From the IMG/VR virus record IMGVR_UViG_3300035188_000575, positions 1 to 33,723 of that record: a DNA stretch of 33,723 bases; one strand, 5' to 3'. The stretch is from a virus. Positions 33,101 through 33,723 of this stretch are shown piece by piece; the stretch's first letter is position 1, and each line of letters starts with the position of its first letter. Made by a program: the position numbers and the translations under genes. Under the pieces are notes generated by a model. The model made no database searches, had not been told where the DNA came from, and saw only the letters and a list, made by a program, of their open reading frames with translations.

Positions 33101-33723
33101 TGGTATTCCAATTCCAGTTAAACCTTATATTGAAAGATTAGGTAATATACCTTCTCTTACTGAAGAATTTAATAAAGCTATTGAAGGTTTAAGAAATGCT
33201 AAAACAGATAAAGAAGGTTTACCTTTCTTTGAAAAAATTCTAGAATTAACTTCTTTACAGCATATTAATTATAAACCAGAAACTGGTGAATTTTATATTG
33301 CTCATTCTAAAGATGAAAAAGGACATTTTAAAACTTTATGGGTTAATAAAAATGGTAAATGGGAATTAGAATATGATATTATAACTCTTGATGATTTTGC
33401 TAAATTAGCTTTAGAAGCTGGTGTTCAAATTTCTTTAAACTCTGTTAATAAAGATGGTCATAATGAAAAGTTAGATGAATTAGGAGTATTAAAAACTGAT
33501 TTAGATAAAAATCATTTCCATAGTTCAGGTGCTAGAATTAAAGTTAGTTTGCCTGCTATACCTACTCCAAAAACTTCTACTGAATCTACAAATGAATTAC
33601 CAATAGCAAGTGTATTTGGAAATGCTACTGTTGGTGAAGAACCTGGAGAACGTGAAGAAACAAAGACTCAAGAAACTCCTAAAAAAATAAGAGTTGTACG
33701 TGGTTTTAAAAAAGGAAATAATA
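30129..33723 (+). CDS. Giant virion protein, N-terminal ~1198 residues (runs off window end)
   Basis: The frame opens at ATG 30129 (MVSNNLDPITGLPIKES) and has no stop through 33723, so about 1198 residues are visible and the C-terminus is missing. The N-terminal 320 residues contain GLSRSTLPFRDYLRADNQSN, then amphipathic or hydrophobic Gly/Ala-rich segments (SGLINSAGSFVAAGLVSGGV, SMVLGFLGGFGQTGISAGVG). The motif TEGVQESFEEFINYTAQRSG is near residue 275, of a kind seen near the start of giant phage internal proteins. About 350-780 is Glu/Lys-rich helix. A beta-rich part with EVHFEYDPFYTQEK and FAVLVFIYYNGEKVYIGKLQ follows. Giant proteins at this place in Crassvirales are packaged cargo or virion RNA polymerase; no DxDxD-type polymerase motif is visible here. 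The start overlaps the previous gene by 11 bases. Confidence 0.7.
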   Translation, partial: MVSNNLDPITGLPIKESKSLLDNPNFKIGEYKALSKFDTEPVAGEMDLDYDKGLSRSTLPFRDYLRADNQSNLQAIGNTFMRMSNMIPEFISGFASLEDAMPGIQERGNAVMDAMDVWKKATEEAFPIYSRPDNFINMNDISGLINSAGSFVAAGLVSGGVLNFLGNVSKLNKIGALGEALKIGANATILNRMEAHVESTPVYKKAYEDAINADIDPIRAKEIADAAADEVEFVNWANLPLNLTSAAMLIKGANAPFKDLVKEVTAKNTLKSLGTEGVQESFEEFINYTAQRSGERTAENLIQGKDQDVYQFVNDFFTKENAKSMVLGFLGGFGQTGISAGVGNLDTKWYTGKYVEQKLKYKEQQDFLNKLSPFKETDINKFLGDIKEYAETDKRINALRAKGDDKQAQALEEQLYADRAYRAFEINAEKGLADFLQERIDSGNLTESEKTRAQKGIEDLKKYREYYDSISNKHPNKELLYTYKVFSKQLGEEISTIENTIKEKNSEIETQISELADLSAKANKTDAITEVERLRDLAKEYEAAAGIPELQAELDGIYKRALQISKEFNDIKRNPIIKDNDKQENIDKQAVQSVKDGTLSPKEVQRNPIVSEKTKEEIDEVAKKAAPNTKAKNPNVKAIFRDNKDPEKRNTVLDNALKERYEDIPAALDVDLENITKRLTSNAFRQKLEDERDLALEQAEKGGDSSNIDFIDNLLSMVEDLEKRPLSSIEELKELLQYYEIRQEVDDYFNQSSLSEDDKNEIENRTSSGDITGIIDSNPEPIKESDPSRIFIWESNLKTEKGKKGQEKDGFYEEKFQRGLDILNDPNSPIDENTEVHFEYDPFYTQEKKDDPNGFAVLVFIYYNGEKVYIGKLQKDEVLAATDLVKIRKSFGSEQERLNSTEPIVSPHKGLFRSKTNGFIRNNPGVRENLSSRLNPGESIVLGIVKKNSVTGEFFISIPNGEKLGFTNTIPLPSDTKATDGSAYFIIKNNNGIPIPVKPYIERLGNIPSLTEEFNKAIEGLRNAKTDKEGLPFFEKILELTSLQHINYKPETGEFYIAHSKDEKGHFKTLWVNKNGKWELEYDIITLDDFAKLALEAGVQISLNSVNKDGHNEKLDELGVLKTDLDKNHFHSSGARIKVSLPAIPTPKTSTESTNELPIASVFGNATVGEEPGEREETKTQETPKKIRVVRGFKKGNN

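Overview
This 33.7 kb window is the late (virion and lysis) part of a crAss-like phage genome (order Crassvirales). It begins inside the large terminase gene and ends inside a giant virion-protein gene. Every supported gene lies on the + strand, the DNA is strongly AT-rich, and genes abut or overlap almost throughout. The phage assignment rests on the series terminase, very long portal, scaffold-like protein, a roughly 495-residue crAss-type major capsid protein, fibre genes, lysis genes, metallophosphoesterase, tail-ring proteins, a 1319-residue nozzle/muzzle-type protein, and then large cargo-like proteins. The host is inferred to belong to Bacteroidota: all three promoters found have the TTG-N20-TAnnTTTG form of that phylum, and starts are preceded by AT-rich leaders rather than Shine-Dalgarno sequences.

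Layout. 1-3631: terminase C-terminal nuclease domain and portal. 3644-9199: a head operon with its own promoter (scaffold-like protein, major capsid protein, two head/connector-type proteins, an abundant-looking 401-residue structural protein), closed by a strong hairpin terminator. 9222-14952: a fibre cassette of four fibre-like proteins and small partner proteins, several with Cys-rich termini. 14971-16035: an unrecognised 354-residue protein. 16049-17878: a compressed lysis cassette (holin-like membrane proteins, CHAP-type endolysin with signal peptide, two spanin-like envelope proteins) in which every junction overlaps. 17900-25359: a second promoter followed by metallophosphoesterase, a 53-residue Cys protein, a small acidic protein, and tail barrel/ring and muzzle proteins. 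25392-33723: a third promoter placed so close to its gene that the mRNA would be almost leaderless, then four large proteins typical of crAss virion cargo; the last is still open after about 1198 codons.

Taken together, the terminase and portal package DNA into a capsid built from the head-operon products. The ring and muzzle proteins form the short tail, the fibres are host-recognition candidates, the cargo proteins are presumably packed inside the head and ejected, and the lysis cassette opens the three-layer Gram-negative envelope. Adjacent genes are probably translationally coupled: seven junctions are TAATG and two are ATGA. Of 30 stop codons, 27 are TAA, two are TGA (both inside ATGA overlaps) and one is TAG, which is directly followed by TAA.

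No tRNA, CRISPR array, insertion sequence, integrase or origin was seen. Functional names come from sequence patterns and gene order recognised by eye; no database search or structure prediction was run.
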